Origin: Streptomyces fungicidicus
GTDB taxonomy: Bacteria > Actinomycetota > Actinomycetes > Streptomycetales > Streptomycetaceae
DNA: 64,000 nucleotides
Reading direction: 5' to 3'
NCBI RefSeq assembly: GCF_003665435.1
Contig: NZ_CP023407.1
Location: forward strand, 6,001,501 to 6,065,500
Part shown: piece after piece, positions 35,277 through 43,449 of the stretch
How the letters are laid out: every line of letters begins with the position of its first letter
Position numbering within the stretch: the stretch's first letter is position 1
Program-made: the position numbers and the translations under genes
The notes under the pieces: generated by a model
What the model was told of the DNA's origin: nothing
What the model saw: the letters and a program-made list of their open reading frames with translations, nothing else
Database searches by the model: none

Positions 35277-37300
35277 GCGGGGACCTCCAGGGGGTCGAGC
35301 TTGTTCGCGTTGCGGATCTCGTCGACGATGCGGCCGATGATCCCGGTGATGTCGAAGTCCTTCGGGGTGAAGACCGCGGCCACTCCGGCGGCCCGCAGTT
35401 CTTCGGCGTCACCGCTGGGGATGATGCCACCGGCGATCACCGGTATATCCGTGGCACCGGCCACACGGAGCCGTTCGAGCACGTCCGGCACCAGCTGGGC
35501 GTGCGAGCCGGACAGGATGGACAGGCCCACCGCGTGCACGTCCTCCGCGAGGGCGGCGTCCACTATCTGCTCGGGGGTGAGCCGGATGCCCTGGTAGACC
35601 ACCTCGAACCCGGCGTCGCGGGCCCGCACGGCGATCTGCTCGGCGCCGTTGGAGTGTCCGTCCAGGCCCGGCTTGCCGACCAGGAAGCGCAGCTTGCCGA
35701 CGCCCAGGTCCTTGGCCGTCAGTTCCACCTTCCGGCGCACCCCGGAGAGCGCCGAGCCCTCCTCCGCGGCGACCGCGACCGGCGCCGACGACACCCCGGT
35801 GGGCGCCCGGAACTCGCCGAACACCTCGCGCAGCGCGCCGGCCCACTCGCCGGTCGTGACACCGGCGCGGGCGCACTCCAGGGTGGCCTCCATCAGGTTG
35901 TCGGTGCCGCGCGCCGCCTCCTTCAGCTTCTCCAGCGCCTTGCAGGGGCGCGGGTGGTTGAAGGGCGGCTGGTAGCGGGTGTCGCGCCAGTGCCGCAGCG
36001 CCCCGACGACGCGGGCCTCCACCGCCGGGTCGACCGTCTGGATCGCGGTGTCCAGATCGGCGGTCAGCGGGTTCGGCTCGGTGCCCTCGAAGGCGTTGAC
36101 ACCGATGATCCTCTCCTCGCCGGACTCGATCCGGGCCCGGCGCTCGGCGTGCGAGGAGACCAGCTGCGACTTGAGGTAGCCGGACTCGACGGCGGCCATC
36201 GCGCCGCCCATCTCCTGGATCCGGTCGATCTCCGCGAGCGAGTCCTCGACCAGCTGCTCCACCTTCGCCTCGATCACCTTCGAGCCCTCGAAGATGTCGT
36301 CGTACTCCAGCAGATCGCTCTCGTACGCCAGCACCTGCTGGATGCGCAGGGACCACTGCTGGTCCCAGGGGCGGGGCAGGCCCAGGGCCTCGTTCCAGGC
36401 CGGCAGCTGCACGGCACGCGCGCGGGCGTCCTTGGAGAGGGTGACGGCCAGCATCTCCAGGACGATCCGCTGGACGTTGTTCTCCGGCTGCGCCTCGGTC
36501 AGGCCGAGGGAGTTCACCTGGACGCCGTAGCGGAAGCGCCGGTGCCTGGGGTCCTCGATGCCGTACCGCTCGCGGGTGATCCGGTCCCAGATGCGGCCGA
36601 ACGCCCGCATCTTGCACATCTCCTCGACGAACCGCACGCCCGCGTTCACGAAGAAGGAGATGCGGCCGACCACGTCGCCCATGCGCTCCTGCGGCACCTG
36701 TCCGCCGTCGCGCACCGCGTCGAGCACGGCGATGGCGGTGGACATCGCGTACGCGATCTCCTGCACCGGCGTGGCCCCGGCCTCCTGCAGGTGGTAGCTG
36801 CAGATGTTGATCGGGTTCCACTTCGGGAGGTGGGAGACCGTGTACGCGATCATGTCCGTCGTGAGGCGGAGCGAGGGGCCCGGCGGGAAGACGTGCGTCC
36901 CCCGGGACAGGTACTCCTTCACGATGTCGTTCTGGGTCGTGCCCTGGAGGCGTGCGACGTCCGCGCCCTGCTCCTCGGCGACGACCTGGTAGAGCGCCAG
37001 CAGCCACATGGCGGTGGCGTTGATCGTCATCGAGGTGTTCATCTGCTCCAGGGGGATGTCCTGGAACAGCCGGCGCATGTCACCGAGGTGGGCGACCGGC
37101 ACCCCGACCCGGCCGACCTCGCCGCGGGCGAGGACGTGGTCGGAGTCGTAGCCGGTCTGGGTCGGCAGGTCGAAGGCGACCGACAGACCCGTCTGTCCCT
37201 TGGCGAGGTTGCGCCGGTACAGCTCGTTGGACGCCTCGGCCGTGGAGTGGCCGGCGTAGGTCCGCATGAGCCACGGACGGTCCTTCTGACGCTCTGTCAT
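35273..37300 (-). CDS. ecm: Ethylmalonyl-CoA mutase (B12-dependent, MeaA-like)
   Basis: 675 aa single-chain acyl-CoA mutase. N-terminal barrel from RPWLMRTYAGHSTAEASNELYRRNLAKGQTGLSVAFDLPTQTGYDSD; the C-terminal cobalamin domain has the D-x-H-x2-G motif (GLDGHSNG), GLSILSGSH and IAGGIIP. It isomerises (2R)-ethylmalonyl-CoA to methylsuccinyl-CoA. Length fits Ecm rather than the two-subunit methylmalonyl-CoA mutase. Starts 10 bp after ccr (GAGGG upstream) and overlaps mcl by ATGA. MeaA in Streptomyces was first linked to polyketide precursor supply; the operon supports the ethylmalonyl-CoA role. Confidence 0.95.
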   Translation of the reverse strand: MTERQKDRPWLMRTYAGHSTAEASNELYRRNLAKGQTGLSVAFDLPTQTGYDSDHVLARGEVGRVGVPVAHLGDMRRLFQDIPLEQMNTSMTINATAMWLLALYQVVAEEQGADVARLQGTTQNDIVKEYLSRGTHVFPPGPSLRLTTDMIAYTVSHLPKWNPINICSYHLQEAGATPVQEIAYAMSTAIAVLDAVRDGGQVPQERMGDVVGRISFFVNAGVRFVEEMCKMRAFGRIWDRITRERYGIEDPRHRRFRYGVQVNSLGLTEAQPENNVQRIVLEMLAVTLSKDARARAVQLPAWNEALGLPRPWDQQWSLRIQQVLAYESDLLEYDDIFEGSKVIEAKVEQLVEDSLAEIDRIQEMGGAMAAVESGYLKSQLVSSHAERRARIESGEERIIGVNAFEGTEPNPLTADLDTAIQTVDPAVEARVVGALRHWRDTRYQPPFNHPRPCKALEKLKEAARGTDNLMEATLECARAGVTTGEWAGALREVFGEFRAPTGVSSAPVAVAAEEGSALSGVRRKVELTAKDLGVGKLRFLVGKPGLDGHSNGAEQIAVRARDAGFEVVYQGIRLTPEQIVDAALAEDVHAVGLSILSGSHAQLVPDVLERLRVAGATDIPVIAGGIIPSGDAEELRAAGVAAVFTPKDFDITGIIGRIVDEIRNANKLDPLEVPA

Positions 37301-37310
37301 CGAACTGCCC

Positions 37311-38654
37311 TCAGATGTTCCGGAAGCGGTTGATGGCGTCGATGTGCCGGGCGCGCTTCTCGTGGTCGCGCACGCCCAGGCCCTCCTCGGGCGCCAGGCA
37401 CAGCACGCCGACCTTGCCCTGGTGCAGGTTGCGGTGCACGTCGTACGCCGCCTGGCCGGTGTCCTCCAGGGCGTACGTCCGGGAGAGGGTCGGGTGGATC
37501 TTCCCCTTGGAGATGAGGCGGTTGGCCTCCCAGGCCTCGCGGTAGTTGGCGAAGTGGGAGCCGATGATGCGCTTCAGGGACATCCACAGGTAGCGGTTGT
37601 CGTACTCGTGCATGTAGCCCGAGGTCGAGGCGCAGGTGGTGATGGTGCCGCCCTTGCGGGTGACGAAGACGGAGGCGCCGAAGGTCTCCCGGCCGGGGTG
37701 CTCGAAGACGATGTCGATGTCCTCGCCGCCAGTGAACTCGCGGATGCGCTTGCCGAAGCGCTTCCACTCCTTGGGGTCCTGGGTGTTCTCGTCCTTCCAG
37801 AACTTGTAGCCCTCGGCGTTGCGGTCGATGATCGCCTCGGCGCCCATCGACCGGCAGATGTCCGCCTTCTGGTCGCTGGAGACGACGCAGATCGGGTTGG
37901 CGCCGCCGGCCAGCGCGAACTGGGTGGCGTAGGAGCCGAGTCCGCCGCTCGCGCCCCAGATGAGCACGTTGTCGCCCTGCTTCATGCCGGCGCCGTTGCG
38001 GGACACCAGCTGCCGGTAGGCGGTGGAGTTGACGAGGCCGGGGGCCGCCGCCTCCTCCCACGACAGGTGGTCCGGCTTCGGCATCAGCTGGTTGGACTTC
38101 ACCAGCGCGATCTCCGCCAGGCCGCCGAAGTTGGTCTCGAAGCCCCAGATGCGCTGCTCGGGGTCGAGCATGGTGTCGTTGTGGCCGTCGCTGGACTCCA
38201 GCTCGACGGAGAGGCAGTGGGCGACGACCTCGTCGCCGGGCCGCCAGGCGTTGACGCCGGGGCCGGTGCGCAGCACCACGCCCGCGAGGTCGGAGCCGAT
38301 GATGTGGTACGGCAGGTCGTGGCGCTTGGTGAGCTCGCTGAGCCGGCCGTAGCGCTCCAGGAAGCCGAACGTGGAGAGCGGCTCGAAGATCGACGTCCAC
38401 ACCGAGTTGTAGTTGACCGAGGAGGCCATGACGGCCACCAGGGCCTCGCCCGGGCCGAGCTCGGGCAGCGGCACGTCGTCGAGGTGGATCGACTTGCGGG
38501 GGTCCTTGTCGCGGGTCTCGAGGCCCGCGAACATCTCCGTCTCGTCCTTGTGCACGGTGATCGCGCGGTACGACTCGGGGAGCTGCAGGGCGGCGAAGTC
38601 CTCCGACGTGGAGTCGGGCGACTGGATCGCGGCCAGGATGTCCTTGACGGTCAC
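37311..38654 (-). CDS. ccr: Crotonyl-CoA carboxylase/reductase
   Basis: 447 aa medium-chain reductase. GTG 38654 is preceded by GGAGG at seven bases. NADPH-binding IWGASGGLGSYATQFALAGGA; conserved Ccr segments VMASSVNYNSVWTSIFEP and RIWGFETNFGGLAEI, and a C-terminal FRNI end typical of Streptomyces Ccr. Reductively carboxylates crotonyl-CoA to ethylmalonyl-CoA, serving acetyl-CoA assimilation and the ethylmalonyl extender unit of polyketides. First gene of the five-gene operon. A TetR regulator lies 381 bp upstream in the same orientation, with a terminator between them, so a ccr promoter must lie in 38655-38988. Confidence 0.97.
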   Translation of the reverse strand: MTVKDILAAIQSPDSTSEDFAALQLPESYRAITVHKDETEMFAGLETRDKDPRKSIHLDDVPLPELGPGEALVAVMASSVNYNSVWTSIFEPLSTFGFLERYGRLSELTKRHDLPYHIIGSDLAGVVLRTGPGVNAWRPGDEVVAHCLSVELESSDGHNDTMLDPEQRIWGFETNFGGLAEIALVKSNQLMPKPDHLSWEEAAAPGLVNSTAYRQLVSRNGAGMKQGDNVLIWGASGGLGSYATQFALAGGANPICVVSSDQKADICRSMGAEAIIDRNAEGYKFWKDENTQDPKEWKRFGKRIREFTGGEDIDIVFEHPGRETFGASVFVTRKGGTITTCASTSGYMHEYDNRYLWMSLKRIIGSHFANYREAWEANRLISKGKIHPTLSRTYALEDTGQAAYDVHRNLHQGKVGVLCLAPEEGLGVRDHEKRARHIDAINRFRNI

Positions 38655-38988
38655 GGTGTTGCCTCCGGCGATGAGCGTCCTGAGGGAGGGGCGCTGAGGG
38701 TTACGTCGGTGTGCTGCTGAGGGTCGGGGGTTGCCGTCGGTTCGGCGGTGGTGCTGCGGCGGCGCTTGGTGTGCGCGGGAGGTTGCCTGTGACGCAGGCG
38801 TCCGGACGTGCGGGCGGTGGGCCCGCCGGGACTCGCCCGGACTCCTTCAACGTATGGCACGCCGTGTCGGCCCGCAAGGCACTGAGTGCCAGAACCTGGG
38901 CTCAGGTGAAATCTTTACCCATCAGATGAGCGATGATCGATCGAACGGGGTCCCGGAGGCGTGCGAAAAGGGGCCCTGACATGGCAAA

Positions 38989-39012
38989 ACGGCCACCCGG
39001 TGGGGTGGCCGT
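38989..39012 (-). terminator. Rho-independent terminator of the tetR gene
   Basis: 8-bp stem ACGGCCAC / GTGGCCGT with an 8-nt loop, followed on the minus strand by TTTT. It lies 23 bases after the TetR stop codon. The remaining 38655-38988 must contain the ccr promoter, but I cannot point to convincing -35/-10 hexamers. Confidence 0.8.
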
Positions 39013-39035
39013 CGTCACAGCGGTGAGGGGTCTGT

Positions 39036-39848
39036 TCAGCGCTCCTTGAGCGCCTGCTCGATGGTCCGCATCACTTCGTCCAGCGGGGCGTCGGTGCGGG
39101 CGACCGTCACCAGCACCTCGCCGTGCGAGGACGCCGAGACGGCGGGCGGCTGCGGCGGCACCGTGCGCCGGCCCGCCATGATGCCGCTGCCGAAGGTCTT
39201 GCGGACGATCGCGAAGGCGTGGTCCAGCTGCGTCTCGACGTCGCCCTGGCCGTCCGCCCGCAGCCAGCGCCGCAGTACGTGGTTGTGGGCGGTGACCACG
39301 GCGGACGCGGCGACCTCCGCCAGCAGCGGGTCGTCGTTGGCGTCGTCGTCGTGCGCGTGCTCGTCGAAGTGGCCGAGCAGATAGCGGGTGAAGAGGCGCT
39401 CGTAGCGGGCCACCGACGCGATCTCCGCCTCGCGCAGGGTGGGCACCTCACGCGTCAGCCGGTAGCGGGCGACCGAGATCTCCGGCCGCGCCGCGTACAT
39501 CTTCATGACCTCCTTGATGCCACGGCACACCGTGTCGAGCGGATGCTCGTGCGCGGGGGCGGCGTTGAGCACCGCCTCGGCGCGGACCAGGGTGTCGTCG
39601 TGGTCGGGGAAGATCGCCTCCTCCTTGGAGCGGAAGTGGCGGAAGAAGGTGCGGCGGGCGACCCCGGCGGCGGCCGCGATCTCGTCGACGGTGGTGGCCT
39701 CGTACCCCTTGGTCGCGAACAGCTCCATCGCGGCGGCCGCCAGTTCCCTGCGCATCTTGAGCCGCTGGGCGGCGGCGCGAGAGCCTGCGGCGCTTTCCGG
39801 CGGCTCGGTCGTGGCTGGCGTACGTGCGGACTTGGCGGGCTGCGACAT
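39036..39848 (-). CDS. TetR-family transcriptional regulator
   Basis: About 270 aa from ATG 39848 (ATG 39866 is possible; neither has a good ribosome site). N-terminal HTH: MELFATKGYEATTVDEIAAAAGVARRTFFRHFRSKEEAIF. The C-terminal ligand domain is unusual in having an acidic loop (EHAHDDDANDD) and a trailing 50-residue extension after GIMAGRR. It sits between the duplicated hydroxyacyl-CoA dehydrogenase gene and ccr, all on the minus strand, so control of acyl-CoA metabolism is plausible. The ligand is unknown. Confidence 0.9.
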   Translation of the reverse strand: MSQPAKSARTPATTEPPESAAGSRAAAQRLKMRRELAAAAMELFATKGYEATTVDEIAAAAGVARRTFFRHFRSKEEAIFPDHDDTLVRAEAVLNAAPAHEHPLDTVCRGIKEVMKMYAARPEISVARYRLTREVPTLREAEIASVARYERLFTRYLLGHFDEHAHDDDANDDPLLAEVAASAVVTAHNHVLRRWLRADGQGDVETQLDHAFAIVRKTFGSGIMAGRRTVPPQPPAVSASSHGEVLVTVARTDAPLDEVMRTIEQALKER

Positions 39849-39895
39849 GCCCTGAACGTACTGCATGTGCGCAGCTCGGCGCGCATGACCGGGGG

Positions 39896-39922
39896 CTCCC
39901 CCGCCCTCGGCGGGCGGGGGAG
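39896..39922. repeat. Perfect hairpin repeat upstream of tetR
   Basis: 11-bp arms CTCCCCCGCCC / GGGCGGGGGAG with a 5-nt loop. Lies in the 163-bp gap between the hydroxyacyl-CoA dehydrogenase stop and the tetR start. Shares the CTCCCCC...GGGGGAG theme with the repeat inside ada-alkA (22651), pointing to a dispersed Streptomyces element; it may also terminate the upstream transcript. Confidence 0.6.
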
Positions 39923-40011
39923 GGCCGCTGGGGGCCGGAGGCGGGAACCGGTCGGGATCGAGCAGCCCGCCCCATTCCGCGCCGTTCGTGAACCAGTCGC
40001 CGGGGCGCGGC

Positions 40012-41817
40012 TCAGCGCTTGGCATATTCGCGGAAGCCGCGGCCCGTCTTGCGGCCGAGGCAGCCCGCGGCCACCAGGTGCTCCAGCAGCGGCGCCGGCG
40101 CGAGACCGGGGTCGCGGAACTCGCGGTGCAGCACCTTCTCGATGGCGAGCGAGACGTCCAGTCCGACGACGTCGAGCAGTTCGAACGGGCCCATCGGGTA
40201 ACCGCCGCCCAGCTTCATCGCGGCGTCGATGTCGTCGAGGGACGCGTAGTGCTCCTCCACCATCTTGATCGCGTTGTTGAGGTACGGGAACAGCAGCGCG
40301 TTCACGATGAACCCGGCCCGGTCGCCGCAGTCCACGGCGTGCTTGCGGATCGTGCCGCACACCTCACGCACGGTGGCGTGCACGTCGTCGGCGGTCAGCA
40401 CCGTGCGCACGACCTCGACCAGCTTCATGGCCGGCGCCGGGTTGAAGAAGTGCATGCCGATCACGTCCTGCGGGCGCGAGGTGGCGCGGGCGCAGGCGAC
40501 GACCGGGAGCGACGAGGTGGTGGTGGCGAGGACCGCGCCCGGCTTGCAGACCTTGTCCAGCGCCGCGAACAGCTGCCGCTTGACCTCCAGGTCCTCGGCG
40601 ACCGCCTCGACCGCGAGGTCGACGTCGGCGAAGTCGTCGTAGGTGCCCGTCGGGCGGACCCGCTCCAGGGTCTGCGCGGCGGCCTCCGCGGTCATCCGGC
40701 CCTTGTCGACCGAGCGCGCCAGGTTCTTCCCGATCCGGGCCCTGGCACTCCGTGCCTTCTCCTCGCTGCGGGCGGCCAGGACCACCTCGTAGCCCGCCTT
40801 CGCGAACACCTCGGCGATACCGGAGGCCATGGTGCCGGAGCCGGCGACACCCACCGAGCGCACCGTACGCCCGGCGGTGGGGGAGCCGCCCTCCAGCGGG
40901 GTCAGGGCGTCCCGCACGACGGTGCCGCTGCCCGGCGCCTCGTACGTGTAGAAACCGCGCCCCGCCTTGCGGCCCGTCAGACCGGCCTCGCTGAGCTGCT
41001 TGAGCACCGGGGCCGGGGCGTGCAGCCGGTCGCGGGACTCGGCGTACATGGCCTCCAGGACCGTGCGCGCGGTGTCCACGCCGATCAGGTCGAGCAGTGC
41101 CAGCGGGCCCATCGGCAGGCCGCAGCCCAGCCTCATCGCGGCGTCGATGTCCTCGCGGGAGGCGTAGTTGGCCTCGTACATCGCGGCGGCCTGGTTGAGG
41201 TAGCCGAACAGCAGCCCGTCGGCGACGAATCCGGGCCGGTCGCCGACGGCGACGGGCTCCTTGCCCAGGTCCAGGGCGAGATTGGTGACCGCGGTGACGG
41301 CCGCGGGCGCGGTCAGCACGCAGGACACGATCTCCACCAGTCTCATCGCCGGGGCGGGGTTGAAGAAGTGCATGCCCAGCACCCGCTCGGGGCGGGCGGA
41401 GTCGGCGGCGAGCCGGGTGACGGACAGGGCGTTGGTCCCGGTCGCCAGGACGGTCTCCGGCCGGACTATCCCGTCCAGTTCACGGAAGATCTGCTGCTTG
41501 ATCTCGTACGACTCCGGCGCCACCTCGATCACCAGGTCGGCGCCGGCCGCCGCGCCCAGGTCGGTGGAGGTGGTGACCCGGGCGAGCAGCTCCGCCCGCT
41601 GCGGCCCGGTCAGCCGGCCGCGCTCCACGGCGCGGGCGGTCGAGGCCTCGAGGGCGGTGACGCACTTGGCGGTCTGCGCCTCGCTGATGTCGATGCCGAT
41701 CACGTCGCGGCCGGCGCCGGCCAGGACCTCGGCGATGCCGGTGCCCATCGTGCCGAGGCCGACCACGGCGACGGTCCGCAGCGGGGACAGAGAGGTGTCG
41801 GAGAGGGGAGTGGCCAT
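40012..41817 (-). CDS. Tandem-duplicated 3-hydroxyacyl-CoA dehydrogenase (two full copies fused)
   Basis: 601 aa from ATG 41817 (CTGGAGTCCC upstream). Two complete 3-hydroxybutyryl-CoA dehydrogenase units in one chain: unit 1 (residues about 10-305) with VAVVGLGTMGTGIAEVL, VLGMHFFNPAPAMRLVEIV and a C-terminal GRGFYTY; unit 2 (about 315-601) with SVGVAGSGTMASGIAEVF, VIGMHFFNPAPAMKLVEVV and GRGFREY. In unit 1 the segment after HFFNPAPAM has CGLPMGP, in unit 2 GGYPMGP. No enoyl hydratase domain, so not FadB. Likely oxidises or reduces (S)-3-hydroxybutyryl-CoA, supplying crotonyl-CoA precursors for ccr. Own promoter in the 354-bp gap upstream. Confidence 0.93.
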   Translation of the reverse strand: MATPLSDTSLSPLRTVAVVGLGTMGTGIAEVLAGAGRDVIGIDISEAQTAKCVTALEASTARAVERGRLTGPQRAELLARVTTSTDLGAAAGADLVIEVAPESYEIKQQIFRELDGIVRPETVLATGTNALSVTRLAADSARPERVLGMHFFNPAPAMRLVEIVSCVLTAPAAVTAVTNLALDLGKEPVAVGDRPGFVADGLLFGYLNQAAAMYEANYASREDIDAAMRLGCGLPMGPLALLDLIGVDTARTVLEAMYAESRDRLHAPAPVLKQLSEAGLTGRKAGRGFYTYEAPGSGTVVRDALTPLEGGSPTAGRTVRSVGVAGSGTMASGIAEVFAKAGYEVVLAARSEEKARSARARIGKNLARSVDKGRMTAEAAAQTLERVRPTGTYDDFADVDLAVEAVAEDLEVKRQLFAALDKVCKPGAVLATTTSSLPVVACARATSRPQDVIGMHFFNPAPAMKLVEVVRTVLTADDVHATVREVCGTIRKHAVDCGDRAGFIVNALLFPYLNNAIKMVEEHYASLDDIDAAMKLGGGYPMGPFELLDVVGLDVSLAIEKVLHREFRDPGLAPAPLLEHLVAAGCLGRKTGRGFREYAKR

Positions 41818-41986
41818 CGCGGGACTCCAGGAATGAGGGTGACGACGGGAAACACGCCCGGGTGCGCCGAAGGGCGCACCGGGTGCGTGCGGGATGCGGG
41901 TGTGGACCGGGCTGCGAGCGCACACGCCCGGCTGCCGCCGGCGAAGCGGCGGCGGATCCGACCGGCCCTGTCCCGGGGCCGAGCCG

Positions 41987-42008
41987 TACTGCGGTACACG
42001 GAGTACCG
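41987..42008. promoter_or_regulatory. Nested inverted repeats in the hydroxyacyl-CoA dehydrogenase/HEAT divergent region
   Basis: CGGTAC / GTACCG (41992-41997, 42003-42008; 5-bp spacer) overlapped by GTACT / AGTAC (41987-41991, 42002-42006). In the 354-bp intergenic region 41818-42171 between divergent genes, about 170 bp from the dehydrogenase start. A candidate regulator site, for example for the neighbouring TetR protein; otherwise this region shows no gene. Confidence 0.4.
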
Positions 42009-42171
42009 AACCGACTGCGACTCACGGCTGCCGCGTCACCAGACCGCCATGAGGAGGGTCGCGAGTGGGTAACTCGCTCGTCTGAGCTTAACTCCCGGGT
42101 AACGAGCGCGCCAGCCCCCGGCTTTGTGATGTAGGTCCCGCGCTGCCCCGCGCACCCCTAACCTCGGGGAC

Positions 42172-42780
42172 ATGGACGAAGAGTTGCGATCGCTCACGGA
42201 GCGCTTACGGGGGGAGTCGGGTGGAGGGGCCGTGTACGAGCGGCTGTTGGGCACGGACGAGCCCGACAGCCTGGCCGCCGTCCTCACCGCCCCCGGACAG
42301 CCGCTGTGGGCACGGGAACTGGCCGCGTTCCGGCTCGGACTGGCGGGGGACCGGCGGGCCTTCGAGGCGCTGGTGCTGCTGCTCAACCACCGTGACCCGC
42401 CGCGCTGCGCCTCCGCCGCCCACGCCCTCGCCCGGCTCGGCGACCCGCGCACCGCCCGCGCCGCCGCCGCCCTCGCCACGAACGAACTCCGCGTGGCCTA
42501 CGCCCTGCACCCGGTCCGCCTGCTGACCGAACTGCGCGCCCCCGAGGCGGTCCCCGCCCTGATCACCACCCTGCGCCGGCGGCTGCGCCCCCACGACCCC
42601 TACCGCCGGGTCGCCCTCGCCTGCGTGGAGGGGCTGGGCGCACTCGGCGACCCGCGCGCCGAGCCCGTCCTCACCGAAGCCCTCGCCCACCCCGCGCTGG
42701 CCGAGGCGGCCGTGCACGCCCTGGCCCGGATTCCCCGCCAGGGCCGCCCTCGGGGACCCCGGATACCCCGGCCGCGCTAG
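42172..42780 (+). CDS. HEAT-repeat protein with a TTA (bldA) codon
   Basis: 202 aa of HEAT/PBS-lyase-like helical repeats (DPPRCASAAHALARLGDPRTARAAAALA, DPYRRVALACVEGLGALGDPRAEPVLTEAL, and so on). Probably a protein-interaction scaffold; no catalytic domain. Codon 12 is TTA (42205-42207), the rarest codon in Streptomyces, read by the bldA tRNA that matures late in development; its synthesis should therefore depend on bldA. TAACCT at 42159-42164 lies seven bases upstream of the ATG, a leaderless-like arrangement, although CGGGGA is also close. Partner unknown. Confidence 0.82.
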   Translation: MDEELRSLTERLRGESGGGAVYERLLGTDEPDSLAAVLTAPGQPLWARELAAFRLGLAGDRRAFEALVLLLNHRDPPRCASAAHALARLGDPRTARAAAALATNELRVAYALHPVRLLTELRAPEAVPALITTLRRRLRPHDPYRRVALACVEGLGALGDPRAEPVLTEALAHPALAEAAVHALARIPRQGRPRGPRIPRPR

Positions 42781-42799
42781 CGCGGGCCGCGGCGGTCCG

Positions 42800-43393
42800 T
42801 CAGCCGGTGAGCCGCTTCGCGTACCGCACCTCGGGCACCGCCACCCCGCCCACCTCGAACGGCTCCTCGGCGCCGTCCGCGCCGAAACCGGCGCGCTCGT
42901 AGAAGCGGCGGGCGCGGGCGTTGTCCTTGAGGACCCACAGATACATGCGCGGGTGGCCGGCGTCGGCGCAGCGGCGGACCGCCTCCGTGAGCAGCGCCCG
43001 TCCCACGCCCCGGCCGATGCGCTCGGGCGGCAGGTACAGCGCGTACAGCTCGGCCTCCCGGGTGCGTACACCGCCGTCCCGGTACGGGCCGAAGGCCGCC
43101 CAGCCGGTGAGCTCCCCGTCCCCGGTCTCCGCCACCAGGTTCACCACGCCGCCGTCGCCCCGCAGCAGCCGCGCCCGATGCCGCTCGGCGTCCGCCGCGA
43201 TGTCGAGGCCGTCGAGGTACGGCTGCGGCACGAGCCCCCGGTAGGCGTGCCGCCAGCCCCGTACGCGGATCTCGGCGACGCGGTCGCAGTCGGCCGCGGT
43301 CATCGCGCGCAGCAGCGGCCCGCTCACGCGCCCACCACCGCGGGGCAACCGCACGCCGTCGTCGGGGGCGGGGATCCCGGCCGGTTCGCTCAT
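42800..43393 (-). CDS. GNAT-family N-acetyltransferase
   Basis: 197 aa from ATG 43393; an extra six codons to 43411 are possible. Single GNAT domain: acetyl-CoA loop ELYALYLPPERIGRGVGRALLTEAVRRC (R-x2-G-x-G/A variant) and the C-terminal NARARRFYERAGF signature. Substrate unknown. Convergent with the HEAT gene, whose stop codon lies in the palindrome CCGCGCTAGCGCGG (42772-42785). Confidence 0.88.
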   Translation of the reverse strand: MSEPAGIPAPDDGVRLPRGGGRVSGPLLRAMTAADCDRVAEIRVRGWRHAYRGLVPQPYLDGLDIAADAERHRARLLRGDGGVVNLVAETGDGELTGWAAFGPYRDGGVRTREAELYALYLPPERIGRGVGRALLTEAVRRCADAGHPRMYLWVLKDNARARRFYERAGFGADGAEEPFEVGGVAVPEVRYAKRLTG

Positions 43394-43449
43394 GGCCCCA
43401 TCATGGACCACGGGTGCGACAGCCCCGTCCCCGACGGCGCGTCAGGCGC

